The position numbers were made by a program, and so were the translations under genes. The notes under the pieces are model-generated. The model saw nothing but the letters and a program-made list of their open reading frames with translations, was not told where the DNA came from and did no database searches. Shown here in pieces: positions 31,843 to 40,917 of a DNA stretch of 64,000 nucleotides (position 1 is its first letter; every line of letters starts with the position of its first letter). Origin of the DNA: CBDDKU01 sp965230375 (GTDB lineage Bacteria > Bacteroidota > Bacteroidia > Flavobacteriales_D > Cryomorphaceae); the NCBI GenBank assembly GCA_965230375.1, contig CBDDKU010000026.1:124001-188000 (forward strand). The letters are read 5' to 3'.

Positions 31843-33579
31843 ATGAACGTAAAAGTATTAAGACTGTTGGTGCTTTTTGTCGGCACCACTTTCATTTCAA
31901 CAGTATCTGTTGCTCAGGATAATGACAACAAGGCCATCATCACCGGAAACTTCCAATTGGATGGTCAGTATTATGTTGAAGACACCGCTATTAGCGCGGT
32001 AGTTCCAGACCAAAACATGGCCTTGAGTGGTTTTGGAAACATCCTTTATAGAAAAGGAAAGTTCACTGCAGGAATGCGGTTTGAAACATATCTCCCTGCG
32101 CCTGTTGGTTATCCAGCTGGAGCAAGCTGGAGCGGAACAGGTATCGGATACCGATTCGCACAGTACTCCGATGAACTTTTTGATATCACCGTTGGTAATT
32201 TCTACGAGCAATTTGGTAATGGTCAAATCTTGCGAACCTGGGAAGACCGAGGTTTGGGAGTGGATTACATGCTCGATGGTATTCGCGTAAAAGCACGGCC
32301 ATTTAAATGGGCCGAGATGACCGCTATATATGGTAAACAGCGGTACAACTTCAACAATGGAACTCAATTCGTTTCTGAAGACCTGGGGCAAGGAATTGTT
32401 CGAGGAATCAATGGTGACTTTGACGTGACCAGCCTTCTAGACTCTGTCGTCAACATACCTGGCCAACTGAGTATTGGTGGTAGCTTTGTGAGCAAATTTC
32501 AGGACAACTTCAGTTCGCGATATGCTTTCCCTGAAAATGTAGGTGCAGGATCTGCAAGAGCTAAATACAACATTGGAGGGTTTCAATTTTCAGGAGAATA
32601 TACCTGGATCGGAGAGAATCCATCTTCAATGAACTCGCAGATCGTAAGCATTCCAGATTCGCTGGATCCCAGTGTAGGATTGTGGGCAAAAGGAGAAGGA
32701 ATCAATCTTAATGCGACTTATTCGGTAAGAGGGTTTGGTATCTCGCTAACAGCATCTTCCCTTGCCAACATGGCTTTCCAAAGCCAGAGAGAAGCAGGAG
32801 CCTTTGACTCGTGGATCAATTATCTACCTGCTACCAGTGTCCTTCAGACATACCTTCTTTCACAACTATATCCTTATGCGACCCAACCAAATGGTGAAGT
32901 AGCTTATAGAGCAGATCTATTCTACAACTTCAAAAGAAAGTCTTTCCTGGGTGGCAAATACGGTATGAAGTTGGAGTTGAGCTACACGCATATCAACTCA
33001 CCAAATATGACTGAACTCGATGATCTCGGTACTTCGAGAAATGGAGTTGAAATGTCACTTTTTGATCCAGGTGATGAAGTCTATTTCGCCGATTTTAATG
33101 CGAAACTTACCCGTAAAATCTCGAAGAAGTTTAAAGGAAGTATATTCTATCAGCACCTTGTGTACAACAATGATGTGATTCTCGGTGCATACGATTACCA
33201 AAACGTGCCAACCAAGGGTACCGTTTATGCTGATTTATTTGTTTTTGAAGGAAACATCAAGTTCAACAAAAAGAACAACGTACGTTTTGAAGCACAGGCT
33301 CTATTCACTGATCAGCATCTACAAGACTGGGTTGCTGGAGTAATCGAGTATACCGTATCTCCACATTGGTTCTTCACGATAATAGATCAATGGAACTACG
33401 GAAATGCTGATGGAGACAAATTCCACTTCCCTTCTGCAAGTCTTGGGTACATTAAGAACTCAAGCAGAATTAGTGTAACTTATGGAAGACAACGTGCTGG
33501 GGTATTTTGTGTTGGAGGAGTATGTAGGGTAGTTCCTGCGTCAAATGGGCTTACTGTGAGTATCACGAGTAGCTTCTAA
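31843..33579 (+). CDS. DUF6029-like outer-membrane beta-barrel protein
   Basis: 578 residues with a signal peptide (about 1-24, VSVAQ). The body alternates short amphipathic strands and loops (FSGEYTWIG, GINLNATYSVRGFGISLTAS, SISVTYGRQRAGVF-like pattern) and ends in SNGLTVSITSSF with terminal Phe, typical of an outer-membrane barrel. NFYEQFGNGQILRTWEDRGLGVDYMLDG near 115-143 is a conserved-looking block. I believe it is the family called DUF6029 in Bacteroidetes, but no function is known. Two cysteines occur close together near the C-terminus (FCVGGVC), which may interact with the thioredoxin system upstream. Confidence 0.7.
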   Translation: MNVKVLRLLVLFVGTTFISTVSVAQDNDNKAIITGNFQLDGQYYVEDTAISAVVPDQNMALSGFGNILYRKGKFTAGMRFETYLPAPVGYPAGASWSGTGIGYRFAQYSDELFDITVGNFYEQFGNGQILRTWEDRGLGVDYMLDGIRVKARPFKWAEMTAIYGKQRYNFNNGTQFVSEDLGQGIVRGINGDFDVTSLLDSVVNIPGQLSIGGSFVSKFQDNFSSRYAFPENVGAGSARAKYNIGGFQFSGEYTWIGENPSSMNSQIVSIPDSLDPSVGLWAKGEGINLNATYSVRGFGISLTASSLANMAFQSQREAGAFDSWINYLPATSVLQTYLLSQLYPYATQPNGEVAYRADLFYNFKRKSFLGGKYGMKLELSYTHINSPNMTELDDLGTSRNGVEMSLFDPGDEVYFADFNAKLTRKISKKFKGSIFYQHLVYNNDVILGAYDYQNVPTKGTVYADLFVFEGNIKFNKKNNVRFEAQALFTDQHLQDWVAGVIEYTVSPHWFFTIIDQWNYGNADGDKFHFPSASLGYIKNSSRISVTYGRQRAGVFCVGGVCRVVPASNGLTVSITSSF

Positions 33580-33590
33580 ATTCTATTAAA

Positions 33591-34508
33591 ATGAAAAGAT
33601 TAATTGGTCTTATAATTATTGGGGTTGCAGTTGGATTCACAGGTTGTAACGATCCGAAGGAAACTGACTGCATTTATCAGGATGAACGATTTTGTGATCC
33701 AGATTTTAATGGTGGAGACATCGGTAGAGGTATCGTTGAATTCTCAGGCAATGTTTCAAACTACAGTTCAAAAGTAATGCTGGAAGACTTTACCGGGTTT
33801 AGATGTACAAATTGTCTTCCTGCCACAGTAACAGCACAAAACCTCAAAGAGGACCATCCAGAAAGACTAACGATCATTGGAGTTCATTGTACCAACTTCT
33901 TTGCTGCGCCTCTTACTGATGATCCTAACGAACCATATCATACGGACTTTAGAACGCCCGAGGGTGAAGCCTTTGTAAGTCACTATCAGATTGCTGGTTT
34001 GCCAACAGGAGTAGTTAACAGGCAAGGAACTGAATCGACTAGCACCATTCCATTTTCGCAGTGGGAACAACGTGTAAACAATTTGCTTTCTACCAACAAT
34101 CCTGAAGTTTATATTGAAATCGAAGATGTTATCTTGAATGAAGATTCCACTGAAGCTTCAATACACTTAATTGCCAAGCCTTTGATCACATCTGCAATTA
34201 GCTATTTACTAAATGTGGCCATTACCGAAGATGGCATTGAGGAAGCGCAAAAAAATTCAGATTCACCCGGTGGCGAAATCTTAGACTACGTTCACAACCA
34301 CGTGCTTCGATACACAGGTTATGGACCTTTTGGTATTCCTGCTTTCACAGGTGATGTAACTTTAGAAACAAATCAAGCTCTGGCTTTTGAACTCCTTGTC
34401 GAAATTAATGAAGAATGGGTTCTCGATAATTGCGAAGTAATCGTTTATGCAAGCAATGAGCAGTCACTTAATGTTGTTCAAGTTGAAGAAGCACATTTAT
34501 TGGAGTAG
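33591..34508 (+). CDS. Omp28-like lipoprotein with CxxC
   Basis: 305 residues with a lipoprotein signal (GVAVGFTGC, lipid Cys19). The Omp28 thioredoxin-like domain is recognised by KVMLEDFTGFRCTNCLPATV with Cys72/Cys75, and IAGLPTGVVNRQG near 140 supplies the cis-proline-like loop. It lacks the sorting tail of the longer homologue at 29.5 kb, so it would be held to a membrane by lipid rather than displayed through T9SS. Further cysteines near the mature N-terminus (Cys27, Cys35) may form an extra disulfide. It starts 11 bp after the DUF6029-like gene. Confidence 0.82.
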   Translation: MKRLIGLIIIGVAVGFTGCNDPKETDCIYQDERFCDPDFNGGDIGRGIVEFSGNVSNYSSKVMLEDFTGFRCTNCLPATVTAQNLKEDHPERLTIIGVHCTNFFAAPLTDDPNEPYHTDFRTPEGEAFVSHYQIAGLPTGVVNRQGTESTSTIPFSQWEQRVNNLLSTNNPEVYIEIEDVILNEDSTEASIHLIAKPLITSAISYLLNVAITEDGIEEAQKNSDSPGGEILDYVHNHVLRYTGYGPFGIPAFTGDVTLETNQALAFELLVEINEEWVLDNCEVIVYASNEQSLNVVQVEEAHLLE

Positions 34509-35112
34509 TACACTCCTCCTTTTGATGACAATTAGTTCCATTCGTTCTGCCGCTCAAGTGCAGAATGATGGAACTTTTTCTTTTTTTGGCCATGTAGGCT
34601 TGTCTGGAACCCAAGTTCAGGGAGATGGACTGGGTGGTTTTGATAAGCTCGGACTTATGGCCGGTATTGGCGTGGAAATGGATGCCTGGAAACACAGGCT
34701 GGGATTTGAAATGAACTTGGTTCAAAAAGGAAGCAAAAGAGACCCTAACCCCGAAGCAGGTGATCGAGAAAAGTACAAAATGAGTTTGACCTATATCCAG
34801 GTACCATTGTATTTCAATTATCGCATTTCCGAGAAGTTTAGTGCCCTAGTTGGTCCTGCAATAGGTGTTCTGGTTGGTAGCAAGGAAGAAGACCTTTATG
34901 GGGAATACGATAGTGATCCACCATTCGATCCGATCGAGTTTTCAGGTATTCTTGGTGCCCAATACCATTTATCGAAATCTTTTTCAGCGGAGGTCAGACT
35001 TGATCAATCGCTCTTACCAATACGCAAGAAAGGAGAGAGTGATGTCAATTGGCTGATAGGCAGACAATATAATACAAGCCTCGGCGTCTACCTGATTTAC
35101 ACGATTAATTGA
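34471..35112 (+). CDS. Small outer-membrane beta-barrel protein (PorT-like fold)
   Basis: 213 residues from MLFKLKKHIYWSSTLLLL, which gives a proper signal peptide ending SAAQ; an in-frame ATG 24 bp earlier would only lengthen the n-region. The body fits the eight-stranded outer-membrane barrel type (OMP_b-brl): GMMAGIGVEMD-like strand, RLGFEMNLVQKGSKRD, YIQVPLYFNYRIS, FSALVGPAIGVLVGS, and LGVYLIYTIN at the end. It overlaps the lipoprotein gene by 38 bp, so the two are co-translated. Ligand unknown. Confidence 0.78.
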   Translation: MLFKLKKHIYWSSTLLLLMTISSIRSAAQVQNDGTFSFFGHVGLSGTQVQGDGLGGFDKLGLMAGIGVEMDAWKHRLGFEMNLVQKGSKRDPNPEAGDREKYKMSLTYIQVPLYFNYRISEKFSALVGPAIGVLVGSKEEDLYGEYDSDPPFDPIEFSGILGAQYHLSKSFSAEVRLDQSLLPIRKKGESDVNWLIGRQYNTSLGVYLIYTIN

Positions 35113-35245
35113 CGAGCGATTTCTGAGCTTTCGATTCGACGAGAAAAAATGTTAATAGATCGAAACGGTTGATAACAATTTTCAATCGTAGCCGTTTATC
35201 TAGTATATTCAAGGAACGAAACCCAAACAAAGAAACCGCAAGTTT

Positions 35246-35446
35246 ATGTTGGAAATGAGTAAGCAGATCCTTCAGAAAGTCAGCTTTGACAGAAAGCTCT
35301 TTAAGAAGGAACTCAAGAAGTCACTTAGATGGATTAAACCTCATGAACACGTACAATTGAAGCTTTGGTGTCTGGCTACTTTCGGCACCGTTTATCGAGA
35401 CTTAATCATCGAAGTATTTGAATCAAACATAGGCGCTTCTTTTTAA
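35246..35446 (+). CDS. Small basic protein, 66 residues, unknown function
   Basis: A soluble, lysine-rich helical protein (SFDRKLFKKELKKSLRWIKP, then LKLWCLATFGTVYRDLIIEVFE). It has no signal peptide or membrane segment. I recall similar small proteins in Bacteroidetes but know no function. Its stop codon lies inside the stem of the downstream terminator, so translation and termination are physically linked. A second ATG three codons on (MSKQILQKV) may be the true start. It is alone, between a barrel gene and the convergent ruvB. Confidence 0.7.
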   Translation: MLEMSKQILQKVSFDRKLFKKELKKSLRWIKPHEHVQLKLWCLATFGTVYRDLIIEVFESNIGASF

Positions 35447-35460
35447 GAAGCGCTTTTTTT
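35433..35460 (+). terminator. Intrinsic terminator overlapping the 66-aa gene
   Basis: Perfect 9-bp stem GCGCTTCTT/AAGAAGCGC, 3-nt loop, seven T. The TAA stop of the small gene forms part of the loop and right arm. Confidence 0.92.
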
Positions 35461-35465
35461 ATTCC

Positions 35466-36485
35466 CTAAAATAAGGTGTCTTGGGATGTTCGTGGTGAAC
35501 GACCCAGGTGGCGATATGCTTCTTCGGTAACTTGTCTTCCCCGTTGAGTTCTCATGAGAAATCCTTCTTGGATAAGAAAGGGCTCGTATACCTCTTCGAT
35601 TGTACCTGCATCTTCGCCAACGGCCGTAGCAATAGTTCCCAACCCCACTGGCCCACCTTTAAACTTGTCAATGATGGTGGCCAAAATCTTATTGTCCATC
35701 TCATCCAAGCCGTGGGTATCAACATCCAGCGCTTCTAGGCTGTGGTTGGCTATCTCCAAATCAATCGTTCCATTCCCTTTTATCTGAGCAAAATCCCTCA
35801 CTCGCTTGAGCAAGGCATTGGCAATTCGGGGCGTTCCTCGAGATCTACGAGAGATTTCTAAAGCCGCATTCTTCTCAATTGGAACGTCGAGAATATGAGC
35901 ACTTCGCAGTACTATTCGAGCCAGTATATCAGAAGTATAGTAAGAGAGTCGTGAATTAATTCCAAAACGGGCCCTAAGAGGCGATGTAAGCAATCCTGAA
36001 CGCGTCGTGGCACCGATTAGTGTAAAGGGGTTTAAACTGATCTCTACGGTCCTTGCATTGGGTCCTGTGTCAATAACAAGATCAATTTTATAATCTTCCA
36101 TTGCCGAGTACAAATATTCTTCAATAATTGGAGAAAGCCGATGGATCTCATCTATGAAGAGAACGTCGTTTTCTTCGAGATTCGTCAACAATCCAGCCAG
36201 ATCACCAGGCTTATCGAGAACAGGGCCGGATGTAACTCTAAACCCCACTCCCAGCTCTTGACTGATAATGTTGGCAAGTGTTGTTTTACCGAGACCCGGA
36301 GGTCCATGGAGTAGCACGTGATCTAACGCTTCTTGTCGATTCTTTGCCGCAGCTACAAATACTTGTAGATTATCCAGCACCTTTTCCTGGCCAGAAAAGT
36401 CCGAAAACTTTTTTGGTCGGAGTGCACGTTCAAATTCAGTGTCTGAAAAAGCAGCAGATTCTCTTAGATCAAATTCTTCATCCAT
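35466..36485 (-). CDS. ruvB: Holliday junction branch-migration ATPase RuvB
   Basis: 339 residues, normal length. AAA+ motor: Walker A GPPGLGKTTLANII (about 60-73), Walker B DVLFIDEIHRL (about 108-118), sensor GATTRSGLLTSPLRARFG (about 158-175), and a C-terminal winged helix with RTQRGRQVTEEAYRHLG. Two RuvB hexamers drive branch migration on RuvA-bound junctions. Its promoter lies immediately before the ATG, after the coxA terminator, so it is an independent unit. It is separated from ruvA and no ruvC is in the window. Confidence 0.97.
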   Translation of the reverse strand: MDEEFDLRESAAFSDTEFERALRPKKFSDFSGQEKVLDNLQVFVAAAKNRQEALDHVLLHGPPGLGKTTLANIISQELGVGFRVTSGPVLDKPGDLAGLLTNLEENDVLFIDEIHRLSPIIEEYLYSAMEDYKIDLVIDTGPNARTVEISLNPFTLIGATTRSGLLTSPLRARFGINSRLSYYTSDILARIVLRSAHILDVPIEKNAALEISRRSRGTPRIANALLKRVRDFAQIKGNGTIDLEIANHSLEALDVDTHGLDEMDNKILATIIDKFKGGPVGLGTIATAVGEDAGTIEEVYEPFLIQEGFLMRTQRGRQVTEEAYRHLGRSPRTSQDTLF

Positions 36486-36490
36486 GAGCT

Positions 36491-36498
36491 CAAAGATA
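36491..36498 (-). promoter_or_regulatory. -7 element TATCTTTG, ruvB
   Basis: Exact TAnnTTTG on the minus strand, with five bases (AGCTC) before the ruvB ATG. The predicted transcription start coincides with the start codon, suggesting a leaderless mRNA. Confidence 0.5.
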
Positions 36499-36511
36499 CA
36501 TTTACATCCAT

Positions 36512-36539
36512 AAAAAAGCCCCCCGAAATTTCGGAGGGC
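36512..36539 (-). terminator. Terminator of the act-cox operon
   Basis: GCCCcCCGAAA/TTTCGGaGGGC hairpin (one mismatch), followed on the minus strand by TTTTTT. It lies 21 bp beyond the coxA stop and closes the 11.5-kb respiratory transcript. Confidence 0.9.
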
Positions 36540-36560
36540 TTCACAATTTCTTAATTGAGA

Positions 36561-38348
36561 TTAATGTTCTTCTTCGTCGCTTCGAAGTGGAACAGTTTGC
36601 GGAACGAAGTCTTCATCCCAACCATCTTTCGAATAATCGTAAGGCCATCTGTGAACTTCTGGAAGTGCACCTTCCCAGTTACCGTGAATATGCTCTACTG
36701 GTGTAGTCCATTCAAGTGTATTCGATTTCCAAGGATTCTGAACGGCTATCTGACCTTTGAACGCAGAGTAGAAAAAGTTGAACAAGAATATACCTTGAGC
36801 GGCAGCTGCCATAATCGCAAATCCAGTAATGAGTACGTTTAGATCAGCTACTCCGTCAAACATAGCGTAGTCAGTGTACTGGTAGTAACGTCTTGGCGCA
36901 CCAGCCATCCCAACAAAGTGCATTGGAAAGAATACCCCGTATCCTCCAATGATGGTAAGCCAGAAGTGTGCGTAACCGAGTTTGGTATTCATCATTCGGC
37001 CAAACATTTTAGGGAACCAGTGGTAAACACCTGCAAACATCCCGAATATAGCCGATAGACCCATTACAATGTGGAAGTGGGCAACTACGAAGTATGTATC
37101 GTGAATCGTGATATCCAAGGCAGAATCGGCAAGGATAATTCCGGTTAGACCACCTGTTACGAAGGTAGAAACGAGTCCAATGGAGAACAACATTCCTGGA
37201 GTGAAGATCACATTACCCTTCCAGATTGTCGTAATGTAGTTGAAGGCTTTAACCGCAGAAGGAATGGCGATCAACAAAGTTGTAAATACGAATACAGAAC
37301 CAAGGAATGGGTTCATTCCCGAAAGGAACATGTGGTGACCCCAAACGATAAATGAAAGGAATCCAATCGCAAGAATAGATCCGATCATCGCACGGTAACC
37401 AAAGATTGGTTTACGTGAGTTCGTAGCAATAATTTCAGATGTAATTCCAAGTGCAGGAAGAAGTACAATGTATACTTCAGGGTGACCGAGGAACCAGAAA
37501 AGGTGTTCGTAAAGAATTGGACTTCCACCTACCGGATCAAGAGCTTCACTTCCAATGTAGATATCACTCAAGTAAAAGCTGGTTCCCATTGAGCGGTCCA
37601 TGATCAACAGCAATACTGCTGCGAATAATACCGGGAATGACAATACTCCGAGAATAGCCGTAATGAAGAATGCCCAGATCGTCAATGGAAGACGAGTCAT
37701 TTTCATTCCCTTCGTACGAAGGTTTAGAATGGTAACAATATAGTTTAGTGATCCCAGTAGCGACGATGCAATGAAGATTGCCATACTGATCAACCAAAGG
37801 GTCATACCCAATCCAGAAGATGGCATAGCTTGAGGCAATGCACTCAAAGGCGGGTAAATAGTCCATCCACCACCTGCAGCTCCAGTTTCAACGAAAAGCG
37901 ATGCAACCATGATTACGCTAGAAATGAAGAAGAACCAGTAGGAAAGCATGTTCAACATTCCCGAAGCCATATCTCGTGCACCAATCTGCAACGGAATAAG
38001 GAGATTACTAAAAGTACCCGAAAGACCACCCGTCAATACGAAGAATACCATAATGGTACCGTGAATGGTCACGAGCGATAGATACATGTTTCTATCGAGA
38101 ACTCCATCTGGTGCCCACTTGTCACCTAAGAAGTAGTTCAATATTTCAAAGCTCTCTCCAGGCCACGCCAATTGCAATCTAAAGAAGATTGAAAGCATCA
38201 TGGCGATAATCCCCATGAATACCGCGGTCACCAAGAATTGCTTACTGATCATCTTGTGATCCTGCGAAAAGATATATTTCGACACGAAACTCTCTTTCTC
38301 GTGGTGGTGTGCGTGCGCGTGTTCGTGTGATTCAGCTGTAGCAGACAT
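36561..38348 (-). CDS. coxA: Cytochrome c oxidase subunit I
   Basis: 595 residues from the ATG (MSATAESHEHAHAHHH). An in-frame TTG five codons earlier is less likely. Twelve transmembrane helices carry heme a, heme a3 and CuB. Ligands seen: His96 in TIHGTIMVFF, CuB His289 and the cross-linked Tyr293 in GHPEVYIVL, His pair in VWGHHMF, and the heme pair in VAHFHIVMG. Glu291 of the HPEVY motif is the D-channel glutamate of type A1 oxidases. The His-rich N-terminus is unusual but common in Bacteroidetes. It is the last gene of the act-cox operon, next to coxB. Confidence 0.97.
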   Translation of the reverse strand: MSATAESHEHAHAHHHEKESFVSKYIFSQDHKMISKQFLVTAVFMGIIAMMLSIFFRLQLAWPGESFEILNYFLGDKWAPDGVLDRNMYLSLVTIHGTIMVFFVLTGGLSGTFSNLLIPLQIGARDMASGMLNMLSYWFFFISSVIMVASLFVETGAAGGGWTIYPPLSALPQAMPSSGLGMTLWLISMAIFIASSLLGSLNYIVTILNLRTKGMKMTRLPLTIWAFFITAILGVLSFPVLFAAVLLLIMDRSMGTSFYLSDIYIGSEALDPVGGSPILYEHLFWFLGHPEVYIVLLPALGITSEIIATNSRKPIFGYRAMIGSILAIGFLSFIVWGHHMFLSGMNPFLGSVFVFTTLLIAIPSAVKAFNYITTIWKGNVIFTPGMLFSIGLVSTFVTGGLTGIILADSALDITIHDTYFVVAHFHIVMGLSAIFGMFAGVYHWFPKMFGRMMNTKLGYAHFWLTIIGGYGVFFPMHFVGMAGAPRRYYQYTDYAMFDGVADLNVLITGFAIMAAAAQGIFLFNFFYSAFKGQIAVQNPWKSNTLEWTTPVEHIHGNWEGALPEVHRWPYDYSKDGWDEDFVPQTVPLRSDEEEH

Positions 38349-38377
38349 AATTTTTTCTTTCAACTATTGTTCAGCAA

Positions 38378-39586
38378 TTATTTCATTTCCTCTTCAGTGG
38401 TCATGGCCTCCTGATCAGATTCTTCAACTACTTCCGCCTCTTCTTCTTCAGAAGCCACGAACGTCTTTTGCTCGGATAACCACTTCTTGTAATCTTCTTC
38501 GCTTTCAACAACAATATTCATTTGCATGTTGAAGTGAGCTGATCCACAAACCTTGTTACAAAGCAAGATGTAATTGAAATTAGGATCTTCCAGAACCATT
38601 CGCATACTATCGGTTGTGATAGTTGGAGTGAATGTGAATTGAGTATTCATTCCAGGTACAGCGTTCATTTGCGCTCTAAAGTGCGGCATGTAGGCACTGT
38701 GGATTACATCTCGTGAACGGATCTGGAAATTAACAGGCTTATTTACCGGAATATGAAATTCTCCTTTTACGATCTTATCGTCATGAGCAACTGCAAAATC
38801 TTTATCACTCTTCTTGAAGTTCATCACTCGTGCCTTTTGACGGCCTCTCATTCCGATGCGGTCTTCAAGCTCTTCAACTTTTGAATCAGGAAGAATTTCG
38901 TTTGCCAATCTGGAGCGAGTCTTCGTGATTTCGTCAGAAAGCTCTTCTAGCTTCGCGTCAATTCCTTCAGATGTGATCACTCCAAGCGGGTTTTGCCCAG
39001 TGATCATGGTGAAGTTAGCGTAGCCTAGTTTATTATCGTCTCCAGCATATCTAGCAGTCCAGTCAAATTGCTTGGAGTATAGCTCGATGACAATGGCATC
39101 TTCGCCTGGCTCTTCAGTAATCTGATTCCAGGTTCTCAATCCCCAGATAATGATAACGGCAAGTACGATCGAAGGAATAACTGTCCAAATTAGCTCGAGC
39201 GTATTGTTGTGAGCCAGGTAATATGCCTTTCTATTTGGGTTGTACTGGTACTTTCTAGCGAAGTAGAACAAGAGGAAGTTTACGATGAAGAAGACCGTAA
39301 AAATGATAGCCCAGTTAAAGTTGAGTAGTCTGTCAATCTTAACTCCGTGTTCTGATGCAGCAACGGGAAGCATTTCTCCGTTGTACTTAACTAAGTGCCA
39401 AATAAAGAAGGCAAAAAGTCCAACCATAAACAAGACCAACAGATTACCGTTAACCTTATTGGATGTCGGGGAAATATCTTCTTCCCTTTTCTTTCCTAAC
39501 TCTGAAGAGAGCTGGTAAACCTTAGCTAGCTGGGCTATCCCAATTACAGCTAAAACGACTACCAGTACCAAAAGCAACTTCTCCAT
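38378..39586 (-). CDS. coxB: Cytochrome c oxidase subunit II (CuA)
   Basis: 402 residues. An extra N-terminal helix (about 4-22) precedes two helices (about 48-66 and 92-112, then 131-150) and a cupredoxin domain. The CuA site is complete: His296, Cys343, Cys347, His351 and Met354 in LLCNKVCGSAHFNMQM. About 80 residues (roughly 185-265) are inserted into the cupredoxin region, with a charged heptad-like segment KLEELSDEITKTRSRL. No cytochrome c domain is fused at the C-terminus, which instead is an acidic tail. Electrons should come from ActE or the extra heme domain of ActA. Confidence 0.95.
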   Translation of the reverse strand: MEKLLLVLVVVLAVIGIAQLAKVYQLSSELGKKREEDISPTSNKVNGNLLVLFMVGLFAFFIWHLVKYNGEMLPVAASEHGVKIDRLLNFNWAIIFTVFFIVNFLLFYFARKYQYNPNRKAYYLAHNNTLELIWTVIPSIVLAVIIIWGLRTWNQITEEPGEDAIVIELYSKQFDWTARYAGDDNKLGYANFTMITGQNPLGVITSEGIDAKLEELSDEITKTRSRLANEILPDSKVEELEDRIGMRGRQKARVMNFKKSDKDFAVAHDDKIVKGEFHIPVNKPVNFQIRSRDVIHSAYMPHFRAQMNAVPGMNTQFTFTPTITTDSMRMVLEDPNFNYILLCNKVCGSAHFNMQMNIVVESEEDYKKWLSEQKTFVASEEEEAEVVEESDQEAMTTEEEMK

Positions 39587-39612
39587 GATATCTATCTAGT
39601 TCTTTTACTTCC

Positions 39613-40896
39613 TTAAATGCTATGATGTAAACTTTCATCGAGGTATGGCGACTTCTGAGGCTGCAATGGAGCCTTCGTAAGTGCCGTCAATACTCGATTA
39701 ATAAATAATCCTGTGAACCCTAAAAAGAATCCAATCTCCATCCATCCAAAGTGCCAGTGCTCAAACATGGTACCCGGTGTAATCAACATGTAGGTATCGA
39801 TGAAGTGTCCAATAAAAATGATTGTTCCAATCGAAATAAGGAATCCTGGGTTTCTCTTGGCGTCTCGCGACATGAACAACAACATCGGAATGGCGAAGTT
39901 GATGATAAACATTCCAAAGAATGGCACTTTATAGTGCTCAATACGCGTGATGAAATACGTTACTTCCTCTGGAATATCAGAGTACCAAATCAATAGGAAT
40001 TGAGAGAACCACAAATAGCTCCAAAGGAAGCTAAGTGCAAACACCCATTTACCCATATCGTGCAAGTGGCTGCTGTTTATGTCTTTCAAATACCCCTTTG
40101 AAATAAGGTAAAGTGTCAAGATTGTAATAATGTTCATTGCAGACACCCACATTCCTGAGAATACGTACCACCCGAAGAGCGTACTAAACCAGTGCGTGTC
40201 GATGGACATAATCCAATCCCATGAAAGCGTAGATGAGAATACAGCAAAAATCACGAGGTACACAGCAGCTCGCTTGTATCCTTTGAAGTGAAGGGCTGTT
40301 CCGCCTTCTTCGTCTTCGCGAAGCGACCTCTTTCTAAACCATCTCGCAAACCAGATGAATACTCCTAAGTAAATCAATGTACGAATCCAGAAAAACGGAA
40401 CGTTTAGGTACGCCTTCTTGTTTGCTATGATATGGTCGTAATCAGGGTTAGCCATTACAGTCTGTCCAGCCGCTTCGGCATCTTCTACAGAATCAAAATA
40501 CACTGGATGATCAGACTCGACAGTCGACTCAACTACAAATTCATGAAGGATTGTGTCATCCATCCAGTGGTAAATGTGGTTCCAGTGCATTGTGGCTCCA
40601 ATGAAGACTACCAACAATACAACTGCCGCAACGGGTATAAACGAGTATACGGCTTCAATAACGCGGCGCAGCATGACAGCCCAAGCCGTCTCAGTTGCAA
40701 AGTGAAGGGCGTAGAAGAATAGCGCTCCAAGAGAAATGGCCAAAAAGTAAAAACCATTAATCATGAGGTTAGTCCACCATCTTGCGTGATGCGTTTCGTG
40801 CGATTCAAGGAAGTATCCCGCGATAATTGAGATCACACCTATCGCGATCAACACGTACGAAATTACTTTTGCCTTATTTGAGAAAACGAAATTCAT
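39613..40896 (-). CDS. actF: Alternative complex III membrane subunit ActF
   Basis: 427 residues with about ten transmembrane helices. It is the second quinol-oxidoreductase membrane subunit of ACIII, related to ActC. Recognisable segments: HARWWTNLMINGFYFLAISLGALFF (first helices), HWNHIYHWMD, DWIMSIDTHWFSTLFGWYVF and LLIWYSDIPEE. In the known ACIII structures ActF helps form the proton path and contacts the oxidase. It sits between actE and coxB, which links complex III and IV production. Confidence 0.93.
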   Translation of the reverse strand: MNFVFSNKAKVISYVLIAIGVISIIAGYFLESHETHHARWWTNLMINGFYFLAISLGALFFYALHFATETAWAVMLRRVIEAVYSFIPVAAVVLLVVFIGATMHWNHIYHWMDDTILHEFVVESTVESDHPVYFDSVEDAEAAGQTVMANPDYDHIIANKKAYLNVPFFWIRTLIYLGVFIWFARWFRKRSLREDEEGGTALHFKGYKRAAVYLVIFAVFSSTLSWDWIMSIDTHWFSTLFGWYVFSGMWVSAMNIITILTLYLISKGYLKDINSSHLHDMGKWVFALSFLWSYLWFSQFLLIWYSDIPEEVTYFITRIEHYKVPFFGMFIINFAIPMLLFMSRDAKRNPGFLISIGTIIFIGHFIDTYMLITPGTMFEHWHFGWMEIGFFLGFTGLFINRVLTALTKAPLQPQKSPYLDESLHHSI

Positions 40897-40917
40897 TTCC
40901 GAGTCTTTTTCAAATTA

